DNA from: Mordavella massiliensis
Lineage (GTDB): Bacteria; Bacillota; Clostridia; Lachnospirales; Lachnospiraceae
Direction: 5' to 3'
Length of the DNA: 64,000 bases
Assembly (NCBI RefSeq): GCF_016901695.1
Contig: NZ_JACJKS010000004.1
Location: forward strand, 62,001 to 126,000
In this document: piece after piece, positions 18,066-26,213 of the stretch
Position numbering within the stretch: the stretch's first letter is position 1
How the letters are laid out: each line of letters opens with the position of its first letter
Position numbers and translations under genes: made by a program
Notes under the pieces: model-generated
The model's database searches: none
Seen by the model: the letters and a program-made list of their open reading frames with translations, nothing else
What the model was told of the DNA's origin: nothing

Positions 18066-18106
18066 AAGACTTATCCGCGGAGAGGATCCGCGGGTAGGTC
18101 TTTTTT
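18066..18106 (+). terminator. Strong intrinsic terminator/attenuator at the mntP transcription start
   Basis: AAGACTTATCCGCGG (18066-18080), loop AGAGGAT, CCGCGGGTAGGTCTT (18088-18102): 15 base pairs including two G-U pairs, then further T residues. It lies between the promoter and mntP, so most transcripts started at this promoter should stop after about 40 bases unless antitermination occurs. It could also be the terminator of the upstream chaperone gene. Confidence 0.75.
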
Positions 18107-18146
18107 GCAGTACAGAGGAATGCTTCGGACAAAGGAGAAGAGAAAG

Positions 18147-18707
18147 ATGGGACTTATTGAACTGTTTCTGATGGCGGTGGGGCTGTCCATGGACGCCTTC
18201 GCAGTGTCGGTCTGTAAAGGCCTGGCCATGAAAAGATGCACCTGGGGGAAAGCGGGGCTCGTGGGACTGTATTTCGGCGTGTTCCAGGCGGGAATGCCGG
18301 TGATCGGTTACCTCCTGGGCAGCCAGTTCCGGGATGTGATCACTTCCATCGATCACTGGATCGCCTTTATCCTGCTGGGGCTGATCGGCGGCGGTATGCT
18401 TAAGGAGGCGTTTGGCGGCGACTGTGAGGAGGCGGACGATTCCCTGGATATACGGACCATGCTCACCCTGGCGGTGGCCACCAGCATCGACGCCCTGGCG
18501 GTCGGCATCACCTTTGCCTTCCTGCAGGTGGAGATCGTGCCGGCTGTGTCGTTCATCGGCGCCACCACCTTTGTCATCTCCATGGCGGGGGTGAAGATCG
18601 GCGGCATCTTCGGGTCCCGCTGGCAGAAGGGGGCGCAGATCGCAGGGGGCGTGATCCTCATCTGCCTGGGGGTGAAAATCCTCGTTGAGCATTTGGGACT
18701 CATATGA
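18147..18707 (+). CDS. mntP: Manganese efflux pump MntP
   Basis: A 186-residue, six-helix membrane protein of the MntP (YebN) family, which exports excess Mn(II). I place the start at ATG 18147 after AAAGGAGAAG; the long upstream extension runs through the promoter and hairpin and is not credible. The two homologous halves are visible: GLSMDAFAVSVCKG and ATSIDALAVGITFAF both carry the conserved membrane Asp (MDAF / IDAL). No yybP-ykoY Mn riboswitch is visible. The leader has instead a terminator hairpin at the predicted transcription start. Confidence 0.9.
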   Translation: MGLIELFLMAVGLSMDAFAVSVCKGLAMKRCTWGKAGLVGLYFGVFQAGMPVIGYLLGSQFRDVITSIDHWIAFILLGLIGGGMLKEAFGGDCEEADDSLDIRTMLTLAVATSIDALAVGITFAFLQVEIVPAVSFIGATTFVISMAGVKIGGIFGSRWQKGAQIAGGVILICLGVKILVEHLGLI

Positions 18708-18766
18708 TAAACTGATGTGGAAAGGAAAGCCCCGGCGGCGAGAGGCGGGGCCTGTGGTGAGACGGT

Positions 18767-19720
18767 ATGAAATGGAATAAATTTCGGTTAAAGACAACGA
18801 CTGCGGCGGAGGAGATCGTCAGCAGCGCGCTTATGGATCTGGGGATCCAGGGGGTGGAGATCGAGGACAAGATCCCCCTGACCCAGGCGGACAAGGAGCA
18901 GATGTTCGTGGACATCCTCCCGCAGACAGAAGAGGATGACGGCGTGGCCTACATCACCTTCTATCTGGAGGAGGAAGACGACAAGGAGGAGATGCTTCAG
19001 AGAGTGCGCGCAGAGCTTGCAGAGCTGTCCGCTTTTGTGGATGTGGGGGAGGCCGTGATCGAGGAGTCCCAGACAGAGGATGTGGACTGGGTCAACAACT
19101 GGAAGCAGTACTTCCATCAGTTCACGGTAGACGACGTGCTCATCATCCCCTCCTGGGAGGATGTGAAGCCGGAAGACGAGGACAAGCTCATCATCCACAT
19201 CGATCCCGGCACGGCCTTCGGCACGGGCATGCACGAGACGACGCAGCTGTGCATCCGCCAGCTGAAAAAGTATGTGGAGCCGGGCATGCGGATCCTGGAC
19301 GTGGGCTGCGGCAGCGGCATCCTTGGCATGCTGGCCCTCAAGTTCGGCGCCGGCTACTGTGTGGGGACGGACCTGGATCCCTGCGCCATTGACGCCACCC
19401 ATGAAAATATGGCCGTCAACGGTGTGGAAAAGGGACAGTATGAAGTCATGACCGGCAACATCATTGACGATCCGGCTGTGCAGGACAAAGTCGGGTACGG
19501 CTGCTACGACATCGTGGCCGCCAACATCCTGGCGGAAGTGCTTGTGCCGCTGACGCCTGTGATCCAGGCGCAGCTTAAGAGCGGCGGCATCTACATCACA
19601 AGCGGGATCATAGACGACAAGGAGGAGACTGTTGTGGAAGCCGTGAAGGCGGCCGGCATGGAGGTGCTGGAAGTGAACCACCAGGGCGAATGGGTCTCCG
19701 TGACAGCGAGGAAGAGATAG
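18767..19720 (+). CDS. prmA: Ribosomal protein L11 methyltransferase
   Basis: A 317-residue SAM-dependent enzyme that methylates ribosomal protein L11. The N-terminal L11-binding domain (about 1-110) precedes the methyltransferase fold, with the family signature DPGTAFGTGMHETTQ and the SAM loop LDVGCGSGILGM. AANILAEVL holds the catalytic-region Asn. It is directly joined to rsmE (next base after the stop). A GC-rich hairpin lies before the start, but there is no terminator from mntP. Confidence 0.95.
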   Translation: MKWNKFRLKTTTAAEEIVSSALMDLGIQGVEIEDKIPLTQADKEQMFVDILPQTEEDDGVAYITFYLEEEDDKEEMLQRVRAELAELSAFVDVGEAVIEESQTEDVDWVNNWKQYFHQFTVDDVLIIPSWEDVKPEDEDKLIIHIDPGTAFGTGMHETTQLCIRQLKKYVEPGMRILDVGCGSGILGMLALKFGAGYCVGTDLDPCAIDATHENMAVNGVEKGQYEVMTGNIIDDPAVQDKVGYGCYDIVAANILAEVLVPLTPVIQAQLKSGGIYITSGIIDDKEETVVEAVKAAGMEVLEVNHQGEWVSVTARKR

Positions 19721-20458
19721 ATGCAGCATTTTTTTGTGACGCCGGCGCAGGTGGAGAAGCCCTGCATCTACATGGAAGGTTCGGATGTGAACCATATGAA
19801 GAACGTGCTGCGCATGAAGCCGGGCGAACAGGTGGAGATCAGCGACGGCGACAACCGGAAGTATGTCTGCCGCGTGCGCGGCTATGAGGCGGACCGGGCG
19901 GTCCTTGAGATCCTCGAGGAGCGGGAGCTGGATACAGAGCTTCCCTCCCGGATCCTTTTGTTCCAGGGCCTGCCCAAAGGCGACAAGATGGAGCTTGTCA
20001 TCCAGAAGGCTGTGGAGCTCGGGGCCGCCGGGATCGTTCCTGTGGCGGCCAGGCGGTGCGTGGTAAAGCTGGACGGCCCCAAGGCGGCAAAGAAGGTAAA
20101 GCGGTGGAATGAGATCGCAAGGAGCGCCGCCAAGCAGGCAGGCCGCGGGATCATCCCCAAGGTGGGGGATGTGTGCGGTTTTGACCAGGCGCTGGCGCTC
20201 GCCGGGGAACTGGATGTGATCCTCTTTCCCTATGAGCTGGCGGAGGGGATGGACTACACAAGACAGGTGATCGGCTCTGTCAGACCGGGCCAGTCCGTCG
20301 GTATCTTCATCGGCCCGGAGGGCGGCTTTGAGCGGGAAGAAGAGGAGAAGGCGCTGGCGGCAGGGGCGAAGGTCATCACCCTTGGAAGGAGGATCCTGCG
20401 CACGGAGACGGCGCCCCTGGCAGTGCTCGCCATGCTCGGGTACTGCCTGGAGCCGTGA
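19721..20458 (+). CDS. rsmE: 16S rRNA m3U1498 methyltransferase
   Basis: A 245-residue SPOUT-class methyltransferase acting on U1498 of 16S rRNA. An N-terminal PUA-like domain (1-75) is followed by the knotted SAM domain with IGPEGGFEREEEEKA and LGRRILRTETAPL, both diagnostic. It starts at the base after the prmA stop, so the two are co-translated. The prmA-rsmE order is common in Firmicutes. Confidence 0.95.
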   Translation: MQHFFVTPAQVEKPCIYMEGSDVNHMKNVLRMKPGEQVEISDGDNRKYVCRVRGYEADRAVLEILEERELDTELPSRILLFQGLPKGDKMELVIQKAVELGAAGIVPVAARRCVVKLDGPKAAKKVKRWNEIARSAAKQAGRGIIPKVGDVCGFDQALALAGELDVILFPYELAEGMDYTRQVIGSVRPGQSVGIFIGPEGGFEREEEEKALAAGAKVITLGRRILRTETAPLAVLAMLGYCLEP

Positions 20459-20531
20459 CGGCGCGCCTCCCAGACACCAGAGCGGGCGGCACGCATAAGC
20501 TAATAGTAAAAAAGTACAGGAGTGATCTTTG

Positions 20532-21689
20532 ATGGAAGTGTATCTTGACAATTCCGCCACAACGCGGGCCTACGATGAGGTCGGGGACCTGGTGCGCAAA
20601 GTGATGTGCGAGGACTACGGCAATCCGTCCTCCATGCATGCCAAGGGCGTACAGGCGGAGCATTATATAAAAGACACCAGGGAGATCCTGGCAAAACTGC
20701 TCAAAGTGAAGGACAAGGAGATCGTATTTACCTCCGGCGGCACGGAGAGCGACAATCTGGCCATCATCGGCGCGGCCAGGGCGAACAGGCGGAGGGGCTG
20801 TCACCTGATCACCTCCTCCATCGAGCACCCGGCGGTCCTCAATACGATGCGGTATCTGGAGGAGGAAGAGGGGCTGCGCGTGACCTATCTCCCGGTGGAC
20901 CGGTACGGCCGGATCCGGCTGGAGGCCCTTGAGGAGGCGCTCTGTCCGGAGACGATCCTTGTGTCCGTCATGTATGTGAACAACGAGGTGGGCTCCGTGC
21001 AGCCCGTGGATGCGGCGGCGGATCTGGTCAAGGCTTACAATAAGGAGATCCTGTTCCATGTGGACGCGGTGCAGGGCTTCGGGAAATACAGGATCTATCC
21101 CAGGCGGGAGAAGATCGACATGCTCACCTTGAGCGGCCACAAGATCCACGGCCCCAAGGGGACGGGCGCGCTCTACATCGGGGAGCATGTGAAGATCAAG
21201 CCCATCGTCTTCGGGGGAGAGCAGCAGAGGAACATCCGCTCCGGAACGGAGAATGTGCCCGGCATTGCAGGACTCGGGCTGGCAGCAAAGATGATCTACG
21301 ACGGCCTGGAGGAGAAGGTGGCGCGGATGCGGGATCTGAAGGCGCGGTTCATCGGGGGTGTACAGAAGCTGGACGACATCACGATCCACGGGCTGTACGA
21401 CGAGACCAGCGCCCCCCACATCATCAGCGTGGGATTTGCGGGGATCCGCAGCGAGGTGCTGCTCCACGCCCTGGAGGAGAGAGGGATCTGCGTCTCGTCC
21501 GGCTCCGCCTGCGCATCCAACCATCCCGCCATCAGCGGCGTGCTCAAGGGGATCGGCGCGGACAAAGAGTACCTGGACGCCACGCTGCGCTTCAGCATGT
21601 CAGAATTTACAACGGCGGAAGAGATTGACTACACGCTGGAAACCCTTTATAATTTAGTACCAGTGCTCAGGCGATACACGAGGCGTTAG
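20532..21689 (+). CDS. Cysteine desulfurase (NifS/IscS-like)
   Basis: A 385-residue PLP enzyme that takes sulfur from cysteine to give persulfide. The ATG at 20532 follows AGGAG; a TTG one codon earlier is less likely. The PLP lysine is in LSGHKIHGPKGTG and the catalytic cysteine in SSGSACASN. LDNSATT at the N-terminus is typical. The thiI gene follows 39 bases later, so the likely use is sulfur supply for tRNA 4-thiouridine rather than general FeS assembly; no iscU is nearby. Confidence 0.93.
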   Translation: MEVYLDNSATTRAYDEVGDLVRKVMCEDYGNPSSMHAKGVQAEHYIKDTREILAKLLKVKDKEIVFTSGGTESDNLAIIGAARANRRRGCHLITSSIEHPAVLNTMRYLEEEEGLRVTYLPVDRYGRIRLEALEEALCPETILVSVMYVNNEVGSVQPVDAAADLVKAYNKEILFHVDAVQGFGKYRIYPRREKIDMLTLSGHKIHGPKGTGALYIGEHVKIKPIVFGGEQQRNIRSGTENVPGIAGLGLAAKMIYDGLEEKVARMRDLKARFIGGVQKLDDITIHGLYDETSAPHIISVGFAGIRSEVLLHALEERGICVSSGSACASNHPAISGVLKGIGADKEYLDATLRFSMSEFTTAEEIDYTLETLYNLVPVLRRYTRR

Positions 21690-21728
21690 GCAGCAGGGCA
21701 TGACGGAAGGAAAAGAGGAAGAAGACAC

Positions 21729-22913
21729 ATGACGTTTCATACATTTTTGATCAAGTACGGGGAGATCGGCATCAAGGGCAAGAACCGCTACATGTTTGAG
21801 GACGCCCTTGTGCGCCAGATCCGCTTTGCCCTGCGGGAGGCGGACGGCAGCTTTAAAGTATACAAGACACGGGGCAGGATCTATGTGGACTGCGAGGGGT
21901 CCTACGATTTTGACGAGGTGACCGGATGCCTGCAGAAAGTGTTCGGCATCGTGGGCATCTGCCCGGTCGTGCGGCTGGAGGACAGAGGGTTCGACCAGCT
22001 GAAGGCGGACGTGGTGTCCTATATGGATGAGCTGTACCCGGATAAGAACATCACCTTCAAGGTGGAGGCGAGGAGAAGCCGCAAGAACTATCCGAAGACA
22101 TCCATGGAGATCAACTGCGACCTGGGGGAGGCCATTCTGGAGGCATTCCCGCAGATCCGCGTGGATGTGCACCATCCGGATGTGATGCTGAACATTGAGG
22201 TGCGGGAGGAGATCTATGTGTACTCCCGGATCATCCCGGGCCCCGGCGGCATGCCCGTGGGGACGAACGGGAAAGCCATGCTCCTTCTGTCGGGCGGCAT
22301 TGACAGCCCGGTGGCGGGCTACATGATCGCCAAGAGGGGCGTTGCCCTGGAGGCGACGTATTTCCACGCGCCGCCCTACACGAGCGAGAGGGCCAAGGAG
22401 AAGGTGGTGGATCTGGCGAAGATCATCGCATCCTACGCAGGCCCCATCCGGCTCCATGTGGTGAATTTTACGGATATCCAGCTCTACATTTACGACCAGT
22501 GTCCCCATGATGAGCTGACCATCATCATGCGGCGCTATATGATGAAGATCGCGGAGCATTTCGCCAGAGAGGACGGCTGCCTGGGACTGATCACGGGCGA
22601 GAGCATCGGCCAGGTGGCGAGCCAGACGATGCAGAGCCTGGCGGCGACCAACGAGGTCTGCACCCTTCCCGTATACCGGCCGCTGATCGGGTTTGACAAG
22701 AAGGAGATCGTGGAGGTGTCTGAGAAGATCGGCTCCTACGAGACGTCGATCCAGCCCTTTGAGGACTGCTGTACGATCTTTGTGGCCAAACATCCGGTGA
22801 CAAAGCCGAATCTCAACATCATTCACAGGTCGGAGGAGAATCTGACGGAAAAGATCGACGAGCTTGTAAAGCGCGCGGTCGAGACGGTTGAAGTGATAGA
22901 AGTAAAGGGATAA
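21729..22913 (+). CDS. thiI: tRNA 4-thiouridine synthetase ThiI
   Basis: A 394-residue enzyme making s4U8 in tRNA. A ferredoxin-like domain and THUMP domain (about 60-165) bind tRNA. The PP-loop ATP site is LLLSGGIDSPVAGYMI. The length lacks the ~90-residue C-terminal rhodanese domain of E. coli ThiI, as usual in Firmicutes, where the desulfurase may transfer sulfur directly. The upstream desulfurase gene is the expected partner. Confidence 0.95.
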   Translation: MTFHTFLIKYGEIGIKGKNRYMFEDALVRQIRFALREADGSFKVYKTRGRIYVDCEGSYDFDEVTGCLQKVFGIVGICPVVRLEDRGFDQLKADVVSYMDELYPDKNITFKVEARRSRKNYPKTSMEINCDLGEAILEAFPQIRVDVHHPDVMLNIEVREEIYVYSRIIPGPGGMPVGTNGKAMLLLSGGIDSPVAGYMIAKRGVALEATYFHAPPYTSERAKEKVVDLAKIIASYAGPIRLHVVNFTDIQLYIYDQCPHDELTIIMRRYMMKIAEHFAREDGCLGLITGESIGQVASQTMQSLAATNEVCTLPVYRPLIGFDKKEIVEVSEKIGSYETSIQPFEDCCTIFVAKHPVTKPNLNIIHRSEENLTEKIDELVKRAVETVEVIEVKG

Positions 22914-22914
22914 A

Positions 22915-22957
22915 AAAGACGCCGGAGTGTAGCAACTGCATTCCGGCGTGTCTTTCG
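22915..22957. terminator. Bidirectional terminator between thiI and the HPr-like gene
   Basis: GACGCCGGAGTG pairs with the CATTCCGGCGTGTC arm. A's precede it and TCTTTC follows; it sits between convergent genes. Confidence 0.75.
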
Positions 22958-22984
22958 CTATGTACGGTATATCTTATTCGGTGC

Positions 22985-23215
22985 TTATACGAGGTAGGGC
23001 TTCAGAGTCTCAAGAACCTCATCAACACCAGCGTCAGCGTGGATGTTCAGGTCGATCGGCTTGGACAGATCCAGGCTGAAGATGCCCATGATGGATTTTG
23101 CATCGATCACATATCTTCCGGATACAAGATCAAAGTCGTAGTCGAACTTTGTGATATCGTTTACGAAAGATTTTACTTTGTCGATGGAGTTTAAGGAAAT
23201 TTGTACTGTTTTCAT
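22985..23215 (-). CDS. HPr/Crh-like protein without the phosphotransfer histidine
   Basis: A 76-residue HPr-fold protein. The start is placed at the ATG near 23215, behind AGGAGG; a TTG 84 bases upstream is less likely. The region around the regulatory serine is kept: DAKSIMGIFSLDL aligns with the Ser46 segment (KSIMG) of HPr. The N-terminal active-site segment G-I-H-A-R-P is absent; SLNSIDKVKSFVN stands in its place. It therefore cannot carry phosphate from enzyme I at His15. Like Bacillus Crh, it may act in regulation through Ser phosphorylation by HPr kinase; that is inference. It is a single gene, divergent from mtaB. Confidence 0.75.
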   Translation of the reverse strand: MKTVQISLNSIDKVKSFVNDITKFDYDFDLVSGRYVIDAKSIMGIFSLDLSKPIDLNIHADAGVDEVLETLKPYLV

Positions 23216-23369
23216 TGGAATGACCTCCTTGATTTCTTTATCATTTTCTATAAACATCTTAAGAGTTGCACTCATAAAAGTCAAGGAACAATATGCCAAA
23301 GAATTCGTGTAAATTTCGTTAAAGCTTACAACAATTTGTACGAGCAGACAAGAAAGGCGGTATAGGAAA

Positions 23370-24659
23370 ATGAAAAAAGCGGCGCTTCACAATCTGGGAT
23401 GCAAGGTGAATGCATATGAGACGGAAGCCATGCAGGAAATACTGGAACGCAGCGGCTATGAGATCGTGCCCTTCCATGAGAAGGCGGACGTCTATGTCAT
23501 CAATACGTGCACGGTGACCAACATGGCGGACCGGAAATCACGGCAGATGCTGCACCGGGCCAGGAAGATGAACCCGGACGCCGTAGTGGTGGCTGCGGGC
23601 TGCTATGTCCAGGCGAAGGCGGGCGAGGTGGACGACTGCGTGGACATTGTGATCGGCAACAACCGGAAGCATGAGCTGGCCGGCATCCTGGAGGAGTACT
23701 GGCGAAGCGAGGGGGAGAAGAAGGAGGAGATGGCGGACATCATCCACGCACCTGCCTATGAGGAGATGAGCCTGACCCGGACCGGCGAGCACACCCGCGC
23801 CTACATCAAGGTGCAGGACGGGTGCAACCAGTTCTGTTCCTACTGCATCATTCCCTACGCAAGGGGCAGGGTGCGCAGCCGGCGCATGGAGGATGTGGTC
23901 TCGGAAGTGGAGGCTCTGGCCCGGCAGGGATACCGGGAGGTGGTCCTCACGGGGATCCATCTGAGCTCCTACGGGATCGACCTTGGCGGAGGTGAGGATC
24001 TGCTGGCGCTGATCCGGGCAGTCCACGGGGTGGACGGCATCTGCCGCATCCGCCTCGGTTCCCTGGAGCCGCGGATCGTTACGGAGGAGTTTGCCGGCGC
24101 CCTGGCGGCGCTGCCGAAGATCTGCCCTCATTTCCACCTCTCGCTGCAGAGCGGGTGCGATGCGACGCTGCGCCGCATGAACCGCAGGTACACGGCGCAG
24201 GAGTACTATGAGAAATGTCAGCTTTTGAGGGCTCATTTTGACCATCCGGCGCTGACCACGGATGTCATCGTTGGCTTCCCGGGCGAGACGGAGGAGGAGT
24301 TTGAGGAGTCCCTGGCGTTTGTGGACAAGGTGGACTTTTACGAGACCCACATTTTCAAGTATTCCCGCAGGGAGGGGACGAAGGCGGCCGCCATGGCGGA
24401 CCAGGTGCCGGAGCAGGTGAAGACGGCGCGCAGCGCCCGGATGATCGCCCTTGGAAGAAGGAAGCAGCAGGCCTACGAGGACCGGCTCATCGGGACGACG
24501 GTGGAAGTGCTGATGGAGGAGGCCGTCGAGAGGGAGGACGGCGTCTACCAGGTGGGACACACAAAAGAATATGTGAAAGTCGGACAAAAAACGACAGAAA
24601 ATCTGTCAAATCAGTTGATAAATGTAGAAATTGAGAACCGTTTACAAATAATTCGTTGA
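23370..24659 (+). CDS. mtaB: tRNA t6A37 methylthiotransferase MtaB
   Basis: A 429-residue radical-SAM enzyme that converts t6A37 to ms2t6A37 in ANN-decoding tRNAs. It starts with the UPF0004 domain (LGCKVNAYETEAM, with Cys ligands in CTVTN and AAGCYV). The radical-SAM motif CNQFCSYCIIPYARGR holds the CxxxCxxC cluster. A C-terminal TRAM domain (about 370-428) contributes tRNA binding. Length and the N-terminal GCKVN identify MtaB rather than MiaB or RimO. Confidence 0.95.
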   Translation: MKKAALHNLGCKVNAYETEAMQEILERSGYEIVPFHEKADVYVINTCTVTNMADRKSRQMLHRARKMNPDAVVVAAGCYVQAKAGEVDDCVDIVIGNNRKHELAGILEEYWRSEGEKKEEMADIIHAPAYEEMSLTRTGEHTRAYIKVQDGCNQFCSYCIIPYARGRVRSRRMEDVVSEVEALARQGYREVVLTGIHLSSYGIDLGGGEDLLALIRAVHGVDGICRIRLGSLEPRIVTEEFAGALAALPKICPHFHLSLQSGCDATLRRMNRRYTAQEYYEKCQLLRAHFDHPALTTDVIVGFPGETEEEFEESLAFVDKVDFYETHIFKYSRREGTKAAAMADQVPEQVKTARSARMIALGRRKQQAYEDRLIGTTVEVLMEEAVEREDGVYQVGHTKEYVKVGQKTTENLSNQLINVEIENRLQIIR

Positions 24660-24684
24660 ATTTCAGAGGGGAATAGAGTAGAAT
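24656..24684 (+). promoter_or_regulatory. Promoter of the ireB-ruvX-fur-rnj operon
   Basis: TTGAAT (24656-24661), a 17-base spacer, TAGAAT (24679-24684). The -35 overlaps the mtaB stop codon. Confidence 0.6.
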
Positions 24685-24716
24685 AAATTTGAAGTATTTT
24701 TGGAGGACGTGAGTAT

Positions 24717-24980
24717 ATGAAAGAGTTAACCAACACCCAGTTTTTCACGGTAGAAAGCGGTCCGCAAATTCAGGCAAAAGACGTACTTGAAATCGTGTAC
24801 AAGGCGCTCAGCGAGAAGGGATACAACCCGGTCAACCAGATCGTGGGCTATATCATGTCGGGGGATCCCACCTACATCACAAGCCACAACGGAGCCAGAA
24901 GCCTTATCATGAAGGTGGAGCGGGACGAGCTGGTAGAGGAGATGCTCAAGACGTATATCAAGTACCACGAGTGGGCATAA
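24717..24980 (+). CDS. ireB: IreB-family regulatory phosphoprotein (UPF0297)
   Basis: An 87-residue cytoplasmic protein. In Enterococcus, IreB is phosphorylated by the Ser/Thr kinase IreK on threonines near the N-terminus and affects cephalosporin resistance. Here NTQFF holds a threonine in that region. The sequence [19 protein letters not shown] and [14 protein letters not shown] is strongly family-specific. It is the first gene of a conserved order, ireB-ruvX-DUF1292, five bases from ruvX. Confidence 0.93.
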   Translation: MKELTNTQFFTVESGPQIQAKDVLEIVYKALSEKGYNPVNQIVGYIMSGDPTYITSHNGARSLIMKVERDELVEEMLKTYIKYHEWA

Positions 24981-24984
24981 TCCT

Positions 24985-25434
24985 ATGAGAGTGATGGGAC
25001 TGGACTATGGCTCTAAGACGGTAGGGGTTGCGCTGAGCGATCCTTTAGGTCTTACAGCGCAGGGGATTGAGACCATCTGGCGCAGGGACGAGAACAAGCT
25101 CCGGAAGACTTGCGCACGGATCGAGGAGCTGATCCGGGAGTACGAAGTGGAGAGGATCGTGCTTGGCCTGCCGCGCCACATGAACAGCGATGTGGGAGAT
25201 CGGGCGGAAAAATCTTTGGAATTCGGTGAGATGCTGCGCCGGCGGACCGGCCTGGAGGTCGTGATGTGGGACGAGCGTCTGACTACAGTGGAAGCAGAGC
25301 GGATTTTGATAGAGAGCAATGTGAGAAGGGAAGACCGCAAGAAATACATTGACAAGATTGCGGCTGTTTTTATACTGCAGGGATATCTGGACTCGAAATA
25401 CCATGAGGCGGCCAAACAGGAGGACCGTCTTTAA
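24985..25434 (+). CDS. ruvX: Holliday junction resolvase-like protein RuvX (YqgF)
   Basis: A 149-residue RNase H-fold protein. [15 protein letters not shown] carries the first catalytic Asp; [14 protein letters not shown] the Glu region; [13 protein letters not shown] the last Asp. YqgF acts in 16S rRNA 5'-end processing in E. coli and as a junction resolvase in other reports. It is co-transcribed with ireB. Confidence 0.93.
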   Translation: MRVMGLDYGSKTVGVALSDPLGLTAQGIETIWRRDENKLRKTCARIEELIREYEVERIVLGLPRHMNSDVGDRAEKSLEFGEMLRRRTGLEVVMWDERLTTVEAERILIESNVRREDRKKYIDKIAAVFILQGYLDSKYHEAAKQEDRL

Positions 25435-25461
25435 ATACTGGATTTTTTGAGGTGTTATGTT

Positions 25462-25716
25462 ATGGAAAAGATCAAATTTCTCGCGGACGGGGAGGAGATG
25501 GAGTTCTTCGTCCTGGAGCAGACAAGGGTCAATGGAACGTCCTACATTCTGGTCACGGATTCTGAGGAGGGGGACGCGGAGTGCCTCATCCTGAAGGACA
25601 GATCAGAAAGAGAAGATACAGACAGCATTTACGAGATCGTGGAAGACGACACAGAGCTTGCGGCAGTATCCGGGGTATTTGAGGAACTGCTTGAGGATAT
25701 TGAGATAGAAAGGTAA
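25462..25716 (+). CDS. DUF1292 domain protein
   Basis: An 84-residue acidic protein of the DUF1292 family, function unknown. The ATG at 25462 follows GAGGTG by seven bases; a TTG at 25447 lacks a site. The sequence MEKIKFLADGEEMEFFVLEQ then YILVTDSEEGDAECLIL is typical. Its place after ireB-ruvX is widely conserved in Firmicutes. Confidence 0.85.
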   Translation: MEKIKFLADGEEMEFFVLEQTRVNGTSYILVTDSEEGDAECLILKDRSEREDTDSIYEIVEDDTELAAVSGVFEELLEDIEIER

Positions 25717-25723
25717 AGTTGCT

Positions 25724-26194
25724 ATGTCCATAAGCCAGGAGAAATTCAAAGAAATGCTGAAAGAGAAGGGTCTGAAGGTGACCAACCAGAGACTCCTCGT
25801 GCTGCAGGTGCTCGCGGAACACAAGGATGAGCACATGACGGCGGAGGATATTTTTGAGCTGGTCAGGGAGGATTATCCGGAGATCGGCCTGGCCACGATC
25901 TACCGGACGGTGCAGCTTCTGCTGGATATGCAGTTGGTGGACCGCATTTTGCTGGACGATGGCTGCGTGCGCTACGAGATCGGTGAATTTCTGGATGAGC
26001 GGGACGGACACCGCCACCACCATCACCATCTCATCTGTACAGAGTGCGGCAGTGTAACCGCGTTCCGGGACGACCTTCTGGAAGAGCTGGAAGTCTACAT
26101 TGAGAGAGAGACGGGCTTTCAAGTGACAGACCATGAACTGAAATTCTACGGTATGTGCAGAAAATGCCGTGAAGAAAAAGAGAACGTAAAATAA
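25724..26194 (+). CDS. Fur-family metal-dependent repressor
   Basis: A 156-residue winged-helix metalloregulator. The DNA-binding domain (about 5-85) includes MTAEDIFELVREDYPEIGLATIYRTV. A very His-rich hinge, HRHHHHHLIC, supplies metal ligands. Two CxxC pairs (CTEC, CRKC) form the structural zinc site. Whether it senses iron, zinc or peroxide (PerR) cannot be decided from sequence alone. It is seven bases after the DUF1292 gene, in the same operon as RNase J. Confidence 0.9.
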   Translation: MSISQEKFKEMLKEKGLKVTNQRLLVLQVLAEHKDEHMTAEDIFELVREDYPEIGLATIYRTVQLLLDMQLVDRILLDDGCVRYEIGEFLDERDGHRHHHHHLICTECGSVTAFRDDLLEELEVYIERETGFQVTDHELKFYGMCRKCREEKENVK

Positions 26195-26213
26195 TCATTA
26201 TGGAGGTGTAAGT

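Noticed and set aside
18062-18146. yybP-ykoY manganese riboswitch before mntP
   Set aside because: The leader is too short and lacks the conserved internal loops; only a simple terminator stem is present.
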